Positions 1 to 21,285 of a stretch of DNA of 64,000 nucleotides are shown here, piece by piece. Location of the stretch: positions 4,244,001-4,308,000 of the forward strand of contig CM050454.1 in assembly GCA_027563935.2 (NCBI GenBank). Reading direction: 5' to 3'. This DNA comes from Costus lasius (taxonomy: Eukaryota > Streptophyta > Magnoliopsida > Zingiberales > Costaceae). The number at the start of each line of letters is the position of its first letter. The stretch's first letter is position 1. The position numbers and the translations under genes were made by a program. The notes beneath the pieces were generated by a model. The model ran no database searches, was not told the DNA's origin, and saw nothing but the letters and a program-made list of their open reading frames with translations.

Positions 1-639
1 TTATGTACCTTCTATTTTTGCCTGTTTTGTTTGCTTTGCTTTCTCTTCCACTTGCTTTTTGGCATTTCTCCTTAATTGCATTGTAAAAAATATCTGGTAC
101 ATGTTAAGATGTTTTTCGTTTAAGTTTTGTGCATGATTTGACCATTTAATACGACCATGCTATACTGTATTATTATAGTATCCTTTATACAAGTAATAGG
201 TTGAATCAATGTTACTGTTTTTGTGTCTTACATGCTCAAACAGGACAATATTCTGCATGTATATAAATTAATATTGTTATTTGAATCTCTTCTATTACGG
301 ACAGTCAATTTTATTAATTGCATATTCATAGAAATTTTCATGCAAATATCAAGTAATTGTAATTGTGGTGAGGGCTATTGTTGGCATTTCATCAGATCAA
401 TATATTTTCTAAGTGTTAACTTAAGCCAACACTTAATTAATTGGAATGCTTTGGATTTTTTACTTTATATTTAATGCCTAATTGATTATTAGGATGCTGT
501 TGCTAATGTTATTATTATGTTTATATACCTAATAAAAAATTATTTCTAACTCTTTTATAAATAGTATACTTTATAAACGAATCAAGATATATAATATAAT
601 TAATGTAACTAATAATTAAATATAATTGAAGTTAATTAG
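1..639. other. AT-rich non-coding stretch
   Basis: I see no exon, RNA gene or element ends here. The sequence is AT-rich with short chance ORFs. It may be part of a long TAF5 intron, because the known TAF5 exons start only at 6654 and lack the N-terminal half, but nothing in the sequence proves this. Confidence 0.5.
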
Positions 640-1016
640 TAGGCTTGGTAGAAATACTCAAGCCTGACCAGACCTGATGGGTTTGATTGGGTGTTGGGTA
701 ATGAGTCCTAGTGGGTTGGGTGTGTGATTTTGAAACCCGCTTTAAACTCGCATTTGATTCGAATTAATTTTTTATAAAAATATATAACCCTAGCTTCCGG
801 GAATTGCGCCATTTGTCTGTTGCTACTCATGCCTGATGCTTGCCGCCATTGGTGCTTGCTGCTCGACATTTGCCACCATTGCCGCTCACTATGAGGTTGG
901 CTTTCTTGCTAGACCCGATTCTCGGACAAGGCTGAGCTGGGGATAGAGATTTTGAAACCCAACAGGTCAGGTATAGGTGTGGGGTTTTGTGTCCGTTGCT
1001 CTCGTTGCCATCCCTA
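640..1016. mobile_element. hAT-type MITE (377 bp)
   Basis: The ends are imperfect inverted repeats (TAGGCTTGG at the left; CCATCCCTA, the complement of TAGGGATGG, at the right). They are flanked by an 8-bp target duplication, TTAATTAG at 632-639 and TTAATTAT at 1017-1024 (7 of 8 identical). An 8-bp duplication and a TAGGGnTGG-like end are typical of the hAT superfamily. The inside is rich in GGGTTGGG-like words and has no transposase, so it is non-autonomous. Confidence 0.65.
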
Positions 1017-3665
1017 TTAATTATGTTTCTATTTACCCTAAGATCTTAAATTAGGAAAGAATTCATTTTATGTCTTTAAAATTTCATACTTACTCTCATG
1101 ATGAAGCTTATAGCTTTGAATCATAGACATTAATTATTGGTAAACAAGACTGAATTATTAGTAAATATCAGGTGAGCTAGGATTCCAACGCTTGATCTAT
1201 GACTCTAATACTATGGTTAGATTAATTAGGTTATCACCTATCTCTAAAGTTAAGTTGTTAGGAAATGGTATAATTTATGTATTTATGATTTAATAATATA
1301 ATTTAAAATATCTATATCTTTAATTAATATTTTACTGCATTAATAAATTATAACACTCTATACTTATAAAATACATTTTATAAATAATTAGTTCTTTAGT
1401 ATTTTATTTATAATGTTTAATAACATATTTATTTCTAACCAAATTGATTGTTTATAATTTATTAACTATATTTAATAAACCAAATTGCTCTGTGGCCATC
1501 TTGCACCTACTTCTGCTTCTCTCTCTGGCTCTAGCTTTGACTCGTTCTCATTCTCCCACTCCTATCCAATTGGGATTGGGATTCTGCAGGTTTGCACTCC
1601 AATCCTTTATCAAACAAGTAGGTTTTGCTCATGTTGCTAAGATGGTTCAAAACATGATTCTTCTATTAATCTTTAGTGTTTTATTTGTGAACTAGATGTT
1701 TAAAAATGTTCAAGGGCATTATCTAATATTTGTTGGGAGAGCTAGAAGATTGTTTTGCTTAATGCAAGTATATGATATATTAATTGAATAGGAATAATTA
1801 TACATTATAAGATACAATTCTAAAACCTTACATACTCGCTCACTCAATCAACATAAATGTGGGGCATATCATCTCGATTATATTACTCTCATAACGTAAT
1901 AATGATTCTTTAAGATTAAATCTTGCTCATATGTGATAAACCATTGCATTGATTAACTTATTTGTTGCTATGAAAATATCATTTCATACCAGATTGAAGT
2001 AATAGATACGAGGAAACCAAGGAATTAAAAACCTGTATATACTAGTACGACCTTTTACTGATACTGGTACAAGGTTGGTACCATATCTATCTATCTATCT
2101 ATATATATATTAATATCAGCCACAACCATAGGTATGTATTGGATGCCTGTAAGGACTGGTATCTTGAACCTTGGAGGCAAAGATATAACATCAATCTCCA
2201 TCATAATACAAGCAATAGTATAATATTATAGACCTCTATACCTTGATTGAGTAGGGGCATGTGAAAAATAAATGCTTAATGCTTTCATTACCCTCATTAT
2301 ATAATAAAGATATTGTATTTTTCTATATCCCCCCTTTGTATAATTTGTTGTTGGTGGGTATATTTTAAGAAATAACATCTAAGTGAAGAATAAAAACATT
2401 TGCCAGATTACCTAGATTACCTTGCTCGTCCTATAGGTCTGATGGATCCAACTCATTTCATCTTGTCCCATCTCTTTATGGATAGTGATATTATATGTAT
2501 CCCGAAACACTTGAATAGAGAAGTGGAACTTTTGTATGAGATACACCACCTATTTGACGTAAGGTTTGAAATGAGCAACTATAGGTTCATAAAGGCAAAC
2601 TCTTCCATTAAGTCAGTTGTTTTTTGGGAACTATCCATATTCTAGTTTTCAACTCACCATGAATATAATGTATAATAGAATTTTCTACCAAACTCACCAT
2701 GAGTTCCTAAGATATCTATCTGAGAGCTAGAAATTAGTTTAAAGCAAGGTTTAAATAATTTCCAGACCCATATGTCACCGTCTGTCAGCTGTATATGTGC
2801 CAGTTCAAACTTGGATTGGTACAAAAAAATACCACCAGTTGTCACTGCAATGAGAATCTTTGCTAAAGTGGGCTACTAATAGTTTGCAATCACTATTGAA
2901 TATTGATTTTGATGGTTATGGTTAAGTTGTTAATCTGTCCACTATGTTTCTAGACATGTGCTAACCACTAAGCTTTTAGTCATGAGGTATCTATCTGTCG
3001 ATTCATGATGTATAACCCCTTTTTATAAATTTCATGAATAAATGTTTACAAATTTCATGATCAATAACATCAGAAAAATGTTTTATTAAAATATATAAAT
3101 ATATCTTTGCATTAATTATCCTATAATGATTACTTTTCATTAACGATAAATTGAAAGCTATGATTAATAATCAAACAAAAGTAATTGTATATATTGAAAA
3201 GTATATTATTATTATTATTATATATTATTTTTATTTTTATTTTTTTAAGTATCTATTATAACAATGATTTACTATATTATAATAAATTTTTGATTTTGCT
3301 AGTTGATGTCACAATAGGGTATGTGTCATCGTTTTGGGCAATTAAGAAGCCATGATTTGTATACTTTGTACATTCTTATGATATAATACCTTATTTGCAT
3401 TTTGCAAAAAACATTTGCTCATATATGGCATTAAGAAATAAATTGCATTTGCCATACTATCGCATCAATTACTTTTTATTAAAAATCAAATATGTAATCA
3501 ATAATTAATTATATGTCGACATGGCAACACAAAAAAGATTACTGATATGGTGAATTATTGAAACAAGCATTGGACCAAGATATAAATCCTTTTGTATAAT
3601 TAAGATTGTTCGGGTATGTTCTTATGGGTAGACCACTTTGTATCCTATAAATCCTTGTTTGAATC
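1017..3665. other. AT-rich stretch without recognisable genes
   Basis: Only short ORFs of less than about 85 codons occur, none with a recognisable domain. The largest (2400-2645, +) resembles nothing I know. The DNA is AT-rich with short AT/TATT runs and one (TATC)n-like run near 2085-2110. Confidence 0.5.
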
Positions 3666-3830
3666 AAAGTTTATAAAACTTGTAATGGTTGGTACTGACA
3701 CATGGTACCATCGTCACCGGCTAATTATATATATGTATATAAATAAAATCGGTTTGATCTGATTTGTTCTGAGTACCGATCCAAGCTTGGATGGGTACAA
3801 ACTGGTTTGGACCGGTATTTCAATCCTCGG
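3666..3830. mobile_element. Degenerate hAT-like MITE with ACCGG/GGTACC content
   Basis: The left end reads CAAAGTTTATAAAACTTG. The right end reads GGTATTTCAATCCTCGG, a degenerate complement of it. The interior carries the GGTACC and ACCGG words seen in the copies at 7918, 12956 and 48861. The flanks (TTTGAAT left, GTTGAAT right) could be remnants of an 8-bp duplication, but the right boundary is uncertain. Confidence 0.4.
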
Positions 3831-3869
3831 CTTGTTGAATACCCTTTTGGTTTGTTAGGTAATTTATTT

Positions 3870-5557
3870 TTTAATAATAAACTAACCATAGCCAGTAGAT
3901 CCCTTGGTGGAGATTTCGGCCAATTTCGGCCCTACACTAGAGGCCTGCGACCGGTTAGGTTCGCGTTGCGGAAGTTGACCCAGCACTCAATAATGCCTCA
4001 CACCTTGCGTGCGCAAAGGGTTCGGCGTAATTGCCACCCCTCGGACACGTTTACAAAAGCACACACGTGTCAAAGCGTCGGAGACTCTCCGACCACTTTA
4101 CGGTCATAAAACAATCTAAGGCCCATTCTCCTCTCTTTATACTGCCGAGATAACGCACCCGACATAGCCTCAATCAATCATAGGGGACAGTGTTGAACAC
4201 CTTTGAGGGTGTCGGCACACACGTCCAAAGAATACAACAAACAAAGATGCTCGAACACCTTCGAGGGTTCCGACGTGTCTAAAGTAATCATTTGTGAATC
4301 AATCACAACCCGCACTACACATGCAGACAAATAACACGAAGAACCAATGAAAAGCCACACGAAGTTCGGATGCCAGGTAGAAACCCTATCCACTACTACA
4401 TAGTAAATCTATCTTACTACCACTACACGATAGATCCGAATGAGTGTTTACCTTGCAGCGTGCCACTATTCCACTAGTCGAGCCCACTGGGATCCTTCCG
4501 AAAGTTGGGTCGGAAAGCCTAGTCGGAGTCGGAGCAAGTCGCACGGAAGAATTTGTGTAAACACTCCTATTCCCTCTTCCCCTTTTTCTCCCACTCGTCC
4601 TAAACTGGGGATGCATAATGAATTGAAACAATGGAAGGGTTCCCCTTTGCGCTTTGTTGCCGAATGGCTACTGGACTCATGCCGGTGTGTTTGGGCGAAA
4701 GAGACCTTGCCGCTGAAGAATAGTTGCCGGAGAAGTCGCTGTGAAGGAGAACGAAGAATGCAGTGAAATCGATGCTCGCGTGGAATTGAAGATTGTCGAT
4801 CCGATCTCTCTCCCGCGTCTAGCTACTGGCGTTGGAGTAGAAGTCTCCTTCCTACCTCAGGGCGCCGGTAAGATGATTTGGAAAGCTATTGCTGACAACT
4901 TTGTGGCTGAAGCCTCGTCGCCGACCGTTTGTCGCAAAACTTTGTTCCCCTATCTGAATCGTCGCTAGACTCCTGGCCGAGCTCTCGAAATGCTCGATAG
5001 GTAGCCACCCCTCGACGAAGATGAAAATCCATCCTTGTCGCCATGCGAGCTATGATCTCCACTGACAAACAATCAGAGATTGCGCTTCCACCGAGGCGAG
5101 ATCGAATTTTCGCGTTAGAAATGACGTGGAGTCCACGCCCTAACTTCGCTGTCATCATTGCCTCGCCAGCTCGACCAATGCAGGCGAGTTTCCAAATCGG
5201 CGTGCCAACATCTTGTCGGAATCAATGGCGGTGGCTTGCTAGAACGAAAACATGGGAAATCCCCCTTCTTACATGCGTGCGTGCAGCTGAGCCAGCTGAA
5301 CCGGGTATGGTTCAGCTTGAACCAACTTGGTTCAACTGGTTCGGGGCCGGATAGTTGCTGGCTAACTCTAGTTCACCCACATCCAAGTGTGAATGTACGC
5401 TTTGTTGTTTGATTCGACCCTCGCCCTATGGACTTGTGTCAACCTTAGTGACATAATCGCACACTCGAATTGTCCAATACGTCAGATGACGAGGGGTCCT
5501 GTCATTGATCAATCTCAGTGTGCTTTGGGATTCGTGTTAAATCCCGGGAATATCACA
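3870..5557 (-). mobile_element. GC-rich LTR-like block, unclassified
   Basis: Base composition jumps from AT-rich to about half GC, then drops back at 5557. Read on the - strand, the block opens with TGTGATATTCCCGGG, which looks like the TG start of a plant LTR. It has no pol domain. The several overlapping short ORFs are shadows of GC-rich sequence. I could not find a matching 5-bp target duplication or a certain CA end, so the left edge is only approximate and a solo LTR is a suggestion. Confidence 0.35.
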
Positions 5558-6653
5558 TTTTTCATGTTAAAGTATCGCCAATACCACAACACAATGAAAT
5601 AGTAAGTCTTAATGTATGGTCTTTGCTCTTTAGTTCTTGTGTGTTTTCATAGAGATTTTAGATAAAAAAACAACTGCAAAAATGCATTGGGAAATAACTG
5701 AAAATAGCAAATCTAAAGCAAATATGCTAAAATTTGGTGATATTATTTTTTTCCTAAAAATTGGTGGAAGTCTCTGTTTGCCTCCCCTTTGCTTACTCAA
5801 CCAGGATTGTGTTGAGAATAAACTCCACTAAAAAATTGCATGGCGCTTGCATAATTCACACGTAAACTTTATTGCAGAATCCCAATCTTGTAGCTCTTAG
5901 CTTTACAGTGGAATTATTCCTGCTTAAATTTATACATCGCATGCATTTATATGAATTAAGGGGTTTTTCTTTCTGGCACTCGTATTTCTGTATCCTTCAT
6001 GAATCAAAGTTCTCATATTAAGATAAATTTGGTTCTTTACACGTCTTTTCTAGACCATATTAAATTCTTATAATTTACCATATTGATGCATTTGTCTTGA
6101 CACGATGTCCCTGGTCTATGCAGATCTTGGTTCCAATCTTACTGGCACCAGAAGATTCTTGGTAGTTTTAACCATTCGTATTGGTCATTGTCTTCTTCCT
6201 AGAGCTTCTATTAAATCCCTATTGCCTGTAGCAATTTGTAATTCTATTATCATGAAAAATAGTTTTTTCGTTCAATGTAGTGACTTGATGCAAATATTAA
6301 ATTTGAGCACAGTTTCTTATTTTCAGAACTGTTTAGCTGTGAGCAAAACCCTCCTACGCTCTATCCCACCTACTTTTCTACTTTCTTTCAGTATCATATG
6401 GTTGGAAGCCTTAGGCATTCCGGTCACGGTTGCTTTTTCATTAAAAATATATTCACGTATTATTCTGGTTCTTTTGTGAATGATCCTTGTAATTACTATA
6501 TTTAGTTTACTTAGGTATTGAAATTTTGAAGTGGATGCATTGCACAGGACCTAGTATATAATTTTTTTTTCTGGCAATTAATGGGCATCTAGTATATCAA
6601 TCATACTGAAATTTTGCTTGTTACACAGTGTTTAATGTTGCTTCGTGCTTCAG
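5558..6653. other. Probable TAF5 intron sequence
   Basis: AT-rich DNA directly upstream of the first recognisable TAF5 exon. The pyrimidine-rich run and cttcag acceptor at 6648-6653 show that an intron ends here. I looked for the TAF5 N-terminal domain exons in all frames and found none that I could support. Confidence 0.55.
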
Positions 6654-15827
<9,174 letters not shown>

Positions 15828-16761
15828 TGATGCTATTCTCCTACCCCCTAACTGTGGCAGGACTACATGATAGTGGCATTTTTTGAGTGGAAAAATCATG
15901 CACTGATCAATAACCCCAGCATCTCCTAGTTATAGGACGGACTTTGCTATCCAGATGTGGTTAATTATCTTCATATCTATAGTTTGTTAATTATGTCAAG
16001 AAATTTGCTTCACAGTGAGCAAGTTATATGTTACTACCCCACATATATCTGTGTATTTATGATATTGTAATCACAAACAAAGGCCAATAGATTGGTAGAT
16101 TTGCTCAGAGCAGGGACATGGAACTGCGACCTTATTCTCGTATGTTTAGGGGTTTGATTTAGGATTTGGGAGTACGTCTGTGCATTATGGTCTATGTAAC
16201 ATTATTGATGTCGTATGGTTCCATGCAAGTGAAGTTTCCATAATTGGATTTGACTTGCTGGTTCATCCTGTAACACCGGGAGGTGAAGTGGATTAAGGTT
16301 GCCTTTCCGGTGAGGCTTCCGCTCTGTTAATTAATCCCATCATCTGTGTATCCATTGTAAATATTAGTGGTTTCTTATGGTTTCATTTGTGTAATTGAAC
16401 GACCACATTAATCTGTCATTTCTTCATTCTCTTTCTGCATAAGCATTTTTGTTCTACTTAACATGAATCAGTATCCGTTTTTATTAATAGAAGTGTACTT
16501 CATCTTAAAATTAGACAGTGATTGCTGTCATCTCTATACAAAAAGATTCCTTTGTAAAGCTCAAATTGATGCGGCAGGGCAGGGGCCTCCATCCATCCAT
16601 CCTTCGACAGCGAACAATCAGTGTCGAAGCCTTAACTAGTTGTTATGCCCATATGAATTTGGGCCGGGCCTAGGGGTAGGCGGGCCTAGGTGGAGGCCCA
16701 ATCCATAGGCCTTGATGAGAGGTAGGCCTGTTGGCGAGTGGATCTGGGGATGGTGCTCGTG
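15828..16761. other. TAF5 downstream flank and solo-LTR target site
   Basis: Non-coding DNA containing the presumed TAF5 3' UTR and spacer. A stretch near 16455-16495 (CTTAACATGAATCAGTATCC) is similar to 34280-34320, so it is a short dispersed repeat or a copied flank. From about 16655 the sequence becomes GGGCC-rich and may be another element, which the solo LTR then split. Confidence 0.45.
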
Positions 16762-18240
16762 TGTCAGGCTTGGGTCAGGCTGGTTCAGCCCAGGACGAGT
16801 TGGGCTGGGCCATAGCCCAAGCCCACACGAAAGGGGCCGATCCAAACCCAAGGCAACGTGATTTCGGCCGGTCAACGCCGAAATCGAACGTTGATGTTGA
16901 CCTCGGCTTCGAGCTTCACGCGACGCGGACTCCAGAGGCGAGGCGAGGGTCGCCTTCCCCGCGCGGCTCGGAAGCAGACGGGCGCAAGGTTTTTGGGCGA
17001 GTTCGGCGGACGGACGCGGCAAGGAAGCCGTCTTCGCCGGATGACGCGGGACGCGGAAGGATCGGGAGCGAACGGGGCTGGCGGCGTCTTCTGGGCGCTG
17101 CGGAAGAAGCGGACGAAGGCGAAGACGACTGGCCAGCCATGCACAAACGAAGCGGACGGAATCCGCAGGCGACGCGGTCGCCGCGGAGAAGACGAGAGGC
17201 GGCAGCTCGCCTCTATAAGAAGCAGACCTTCGAACGGACGAAGGGGGGGGGGGGGGAGTGCGCAACGAAGGGCGACTTCACCCGGTGCGCGGGTACGCCA
17301 CCACCGGCGACGGCGAGGCGCGCCGTCGCCCCGTCCAAACCCACAGACGGAACAAGGATAGTCTGTGAGCTTGAGGGAGCCGGCGACGACGAGCGTCGAG
17401 GCGAGAGAAAGGTGAAAAAGTGAATGTAACCGGCAGTGCCGGCGAGGGAGGGAGAGGGGCACCGGCGACGGTGGTCGTCGGCGCAGAAGAGGAGCTTGTA
17501 ATCCCTTGACAGTGAAATAAAAGGATTCTTCTCCGATTTCCCAGTTCCCCTGTTTCGGAGTTCTTCAGTGGACGGCGGCGACGAACCTCGGCAGCAGACG
17601 GCTGTGAGGCCGTCGACGATCGGCGACGAGGCTGAGACGCAGGCGGCGTCTCCCCTTGTCGGCTTCTCTTCTCCGGCGTCGTGCGAAAGGCGACCGACGA
17701 ACGCAGGCGGCGTTCGAAAGCTCGGCTTCGGACGAACGGAAGAAAGCGGCGGGCTTTCGAACGAAGACGACGACTGTAGCAGGCGTTCGTTTCGAGGCAA
17801 GTCAACACAGCGGCGGTCAAAATTGGCGGCGCGAATTCGAAATCGAAATCGATTTCGCGTGCCGACGTCAGCGTGACGTCACCGGAGAAAACGAGTTCGC
17901 GGCGTAGAATTAATCGGAGGCTGACGTCAGCGTGACGTCAGCAATATCGATTCGGTGGCGAGTTTGCACAGTAAACGTGATTTTGACCAGGTCAAAATCA
18001 GAGAAAGAGGTATTATAATTTGGGGTTTCGATTCTTTTTCGGATTTCTCAAATTAGGGTTAGGGTTTCTTTTGAGAGACTTGTAATTTGGGAAGAAAAAT
18101 TGAGCGGGAACTAGGGTTTCGAATTTGGGGACGAGATTCGGTCCGGAAACCCTAGCGCGATCACGTTCTGGTGTTCCGCCGGACGGCCCTGAGACAACGG
18201 ATAAGCGTTGTTTTTAGACCGTTCCGACCGGGGCGTGACA
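16762..18240 (-). mobile_element. Solo LTR, family TGTCACGCCCCGG (copy 1, 1479 bp)
   Basis: On the - strand it starts TGTCACGCCCCGGTCGG and ends CTGACA. It is flanked by perfect 5-bp duplications TCGTG at 16757-16761 and 18241-18245. It aligns with 31205-32694 in the opposite orientation, sharing both ends, a 14-base homopolymer (G at 17243-17256 here), a TATAGAGGCG promoter-like word and paired TGACGTCA motifs. No internal gag or pol lies next to it. The long overlapping ORFs inside (up to about 230 codons) are by-products of high GC. The TG...CA ends and 5-bp duplication make a solo LTR the best reading. Confidence 0.8.
17861..17942. promoter_or_regulatory. Two paired TGACG/ACGT-core motif clusters in solo LTR
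   Basis: At 17861-17881 and 17920-17940 the LTR has closely spaced ACGTC words (GACGTCAGCGTGACGTCA). Two TGACG cores a few bases apart resemble the as-1-type sites bound by plant TGA/bZIP factors. The same pair occurs in the second LTR copy. Binding is inferred from sequence alone. Confidence 0.4.
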
Positions 18241-18245
18241 TCGTG

Positions 18246-19300
18246 TGTGTAGGCGACCCGCTCTACTTTGTAAATGAAAATTGCATAGATGTGCAAATCA
18301 CGATCAGAGTCTTCGGCCTAGTTTGGTTCTACTGTTTTGTCGCAACTGTGATAGTTGTGCTGTCTTGTAGTACTTGATGTAAGGGTATTTAGGTGAATTT
18401 GCTTTGATAACTACACTCTTATTGTAGCAAGTGCTAGTTAAAATTATTTGGATAGATTTAATGTGTTATAAATTATAATTAAGTAATTTTATTAAAAATT
18501 TTAAGCTTTTTAAATATTTAATTTTATAAAACTATTAATTTATATATTAATTAATAAATTATTTAAAAAAATTATTAATTTTTTAAAATCAAATAATTAT
18601 TTTAGAATATAAAATTTAATAATTAATTTAAAAATTAATTAAAATTAATATATATTAGATTAATTAGGTTGACGGCAAAAAAAGGAATTAATTAATTATT
18701 TATTTAATTATTAATTGATTAATTAATTAATTAATTTATCTATGCTGAGCATCCTCAATACCTCGTATGTTGGTCAAAATAATCAGATTTGATCACAATG
18801 ATGCAACGATAGACATGCAAAATAAACAAATAATAAAAGAAGAAATTGCAAAACAAATTAAAGTCAAAATAATCTATTTTGATCATGAGGTTGCTCTCAG
18901 CATGCTAGGGAGCAAAATTCAATTTTGGTTCTAAGAAAAATATTTAAAAAAAATAATAAAATAAAAAAGAGTGAGCCATAACATGTACGAGAGAGCAAAC
19001 TTCTATTCTTAGAAAAATATGCAAACGTGTGGAGGCGTGGGAAAAGAATAAAAAAAGTGCAGCGGGGTCGCATGTCTTGTCAAAAAATAGCAAGGAAAAA
19101 GATTATAAAAACAAGAAAGAGAATTAATAAATGGAGGATTCAACTGAGGCTAACACTCTCTCGACGACAGTTTATGTGAAGAAGTGAAGGACAAAAAAAC
19201 CTATCTTCTATTAAAGCTCACGCAAGAAGACATACACTCAAATGAAATTTTCTGTAAAAAGGAGAATAGAGATCATTACACAGGTATACGTTCCTATCCC
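18246..19300. other. AT-rich spacer
   Basis: Very AT-rich, with runs of ATTAATTA near 18690-18735 and no ORF of interest. From about 18770 to 19260 the composition resembles retrotransposon LTR sequence, but no ends or domains could be recognised. Confidence 0.45.
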
Positions 19301-19320
19301 TTCTTCTCCTTTGGTTTACT

Positions 19321-19505
19321 TTGATGGAGAGATAACTCACACATCATGATGGAGAGACAACTCCGGAATAAACACACCCTGATGGAGAGATAACTCTGAA
19401 ATAAACACACCCTGATAGAGAGACGACTCTGAAATAAATACACCATGATGGAGAGACAACTCCGAAATAAACATACCATGATGGAGAGATAACTCCGAAA
19501 TAAAT
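19321..19505. repeat. Tandem repeat, 33-bp unit, about 5.5 copies
   Basis: The unit is approximately GATGGAGAGAtAACTCcGAA followed by ATAAACACACC. It recurs every 33 bp with a few substitutions per copy. Continuous tandem units without unique spacers exclude a CRISPR-type array. Confidence 0.9.
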
Positions 19506-19509
19506 CATA

Positions 19510-21285
19510 TGAAAAAAAACCTTAGCCATGTAAGTGATTACGGCACCAAATCTATCGCCCAGACGAAGAAAATCTACTGAGCCATGCGATAGAGATTTAT
19601 AAGAGAAACTTGAAGTGGGCTTCATGGCGTAAAAAAATCAAATTGAGAAAATCAGACTTCGAATCCGATTACAGCTAATCGAATCTTCAGGTCAAAATCA
19701 AGAGTTGACCGATACAACGCATGCTCGTCCCCATCCTTCACTCGACGCGCATCACCGAAAAAAAGCTTCACCACATCTCCTCGAAAAATTCAACATCCGA
19801 CCACCTGATCGGATTGAAACTTTGGACAAACCTTCTCCTCAATCCTACGAACTGGCAAGTAGAAGGATCCGACCATCTGCAGTCTGGATCGCCGAAAACG
19901 AATAATTTTTCCGGAGATTCCTTCAGCCATCTCCAACAAACGCTTCTTCTCGTAGAACTCTACATCTGCTCATCTGATTTCGGCCACACCTTCTCTTGGG
20001 TCATGCAAAATTGCGAATGGATGATTGGAAGGATCCGGTCATCTGACTGCCAGATCATCGGAATCGAACAATTTTTTCTGGCGATCGCTTGCTTCTTCTC
20101 TTCTAGCCGTGAATACTTCAGATTTCCTCGACGAACGCATCATCCAGCCGTCGGATCGTGTCGAAACTTCGTCCATGCCCTCTCTTCCAGCATGCGCATA
20201 GATAGACTTGAGGATCCGTCCATCAGGAGACCGGATCGCCAGAATCGAAAGCTTTTCCGGCGACCTTGTATTCGTCTTTGTTCCGAACGAAAAGCACTAG
20301 TGTGATTTCGTTCAGCGTCAAATCACCACCAAAAGACGCTGAACGCCAGCCACTAGTTTGGAGAGATGCAGAGGATTTTTGGTCGGAGCCACCGAGCGTC
20401 TAGCCGATGGATGGTGAGCGGCGGACGGCGGGCGTCCGAAGGCGTATGAACAAATTTCATTTGTTTCTGTCTAGGATAAATGAAGAAAATAAGTGGCTTG
20501 ATCCAACGATCCAATTTCATTCTGAGAAATGATTCGACAGCTAGGATTAGATTTAAAAATAGAAGGGTCAGATTTGATCATCAAGGATCTGGCGGTCCAA
20601 ATTAGATCCGAAAGTAACAGCTCGGATGATTCAATCATAAGGATCTGACAGTCTAGATCTAATCTGTAATCAATGACTCGAGATTAGCCAAATACCAAAT
20701 CTAACAATCCACATTTAATTAAATGATCTGCAGTATAGATCTTCCAACTCGGATCTAATGGGTAGATCTTTTAGCTCCGATCTAACGGCCCAGATCTTTT
20801 CATTTTGATCAGACGCCCCAAATCTTCCGATCTTGATTTGACGGTCTATATTTTCTAGTTTCGATCCAATAGCTTGAATTTGATCAAACAAACAACGATC
20901 CAGATTTCCCAAATCTTAATCCAACAGTCCAGGTTTTCTAGCTCCGATCTGATGGCTCAGATCTACCCAATTTTGATCGGACAGTTCTAATTAACTCTCA
21001 TGAAATCAACAATCAAGATTTAATCCTAAAATTAAATGATATGAATTCTGGTCTCTCTTTTTTTGTTTTCTCAGAATTCTTCACTGAAAAATTTCGTTGC
21101 CTGCTTACTTCGACTTCTTAAATTCAAGATAATCGCTTGTTTGGAGCAACTAAACTTTGGAATTTGACGCAAGGAGATAACGGAAGAGAGGAAGAATTAT
21201 TAGGTCTTTATTCTCGTCTCTTTTCTTCATTTTCATCTCGTTACCAGACTTCTACTATTCCCCTTTTTGTCGTTGTCATGGGAAG
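19510..21285. repeat. Unclassified LTR-like sequence with degenerate GATCT-rich repeats
   Basis: From about 20500 to 20990 the words GATCTGA, CGGTCCAGATC and AGCTCCGATCT recur roughly every 35-40 bp in diverged form. The preceding part (19640-20460) has CCGGATCGCCGAAAACG-type words repeated several times. ORFs here (for example 19721-20305) show no domain. It resembles long LTRs of plant gypsy elements, but I found no TG...CA ends or target duplication. Confidence 0.4.

Noticed and set aside
2400..2645. 81-codon ORF starting PDYLDYLARPIGL
   Set aside because: It is short and without a recognisable domain or splice context.
5637..5831. ORF with HWEITENSKSKAN, considered as a TAF5 NTD exon
   Set aside because: Only a few residues resemble the family segment, and the frame runs through typical intron sequence without convincing splice sites.
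16636..17876. Several long overlapping ORFs (up to 230 codons) on both strands
   Set aside because: They lie inside a GC-rich solo LTR with few stop codons by composition. No domain is seen, and equivalents in the other LTR copy are not conserved in frame.
18050..18072. TTAGGGTTAGGGTTT resembling plant telomere repeats
   Set aside because: Only about two units, and the same words occur in the second solo LTR (near 31380), so they are part of the LTR and not an interstitial telomere.
19321..19505. Regular 33-bp repeats that could look like a CRISPR array
   Set aside because: The units are contiguous with no unique spacers, and the genome is a plant nuclear one.
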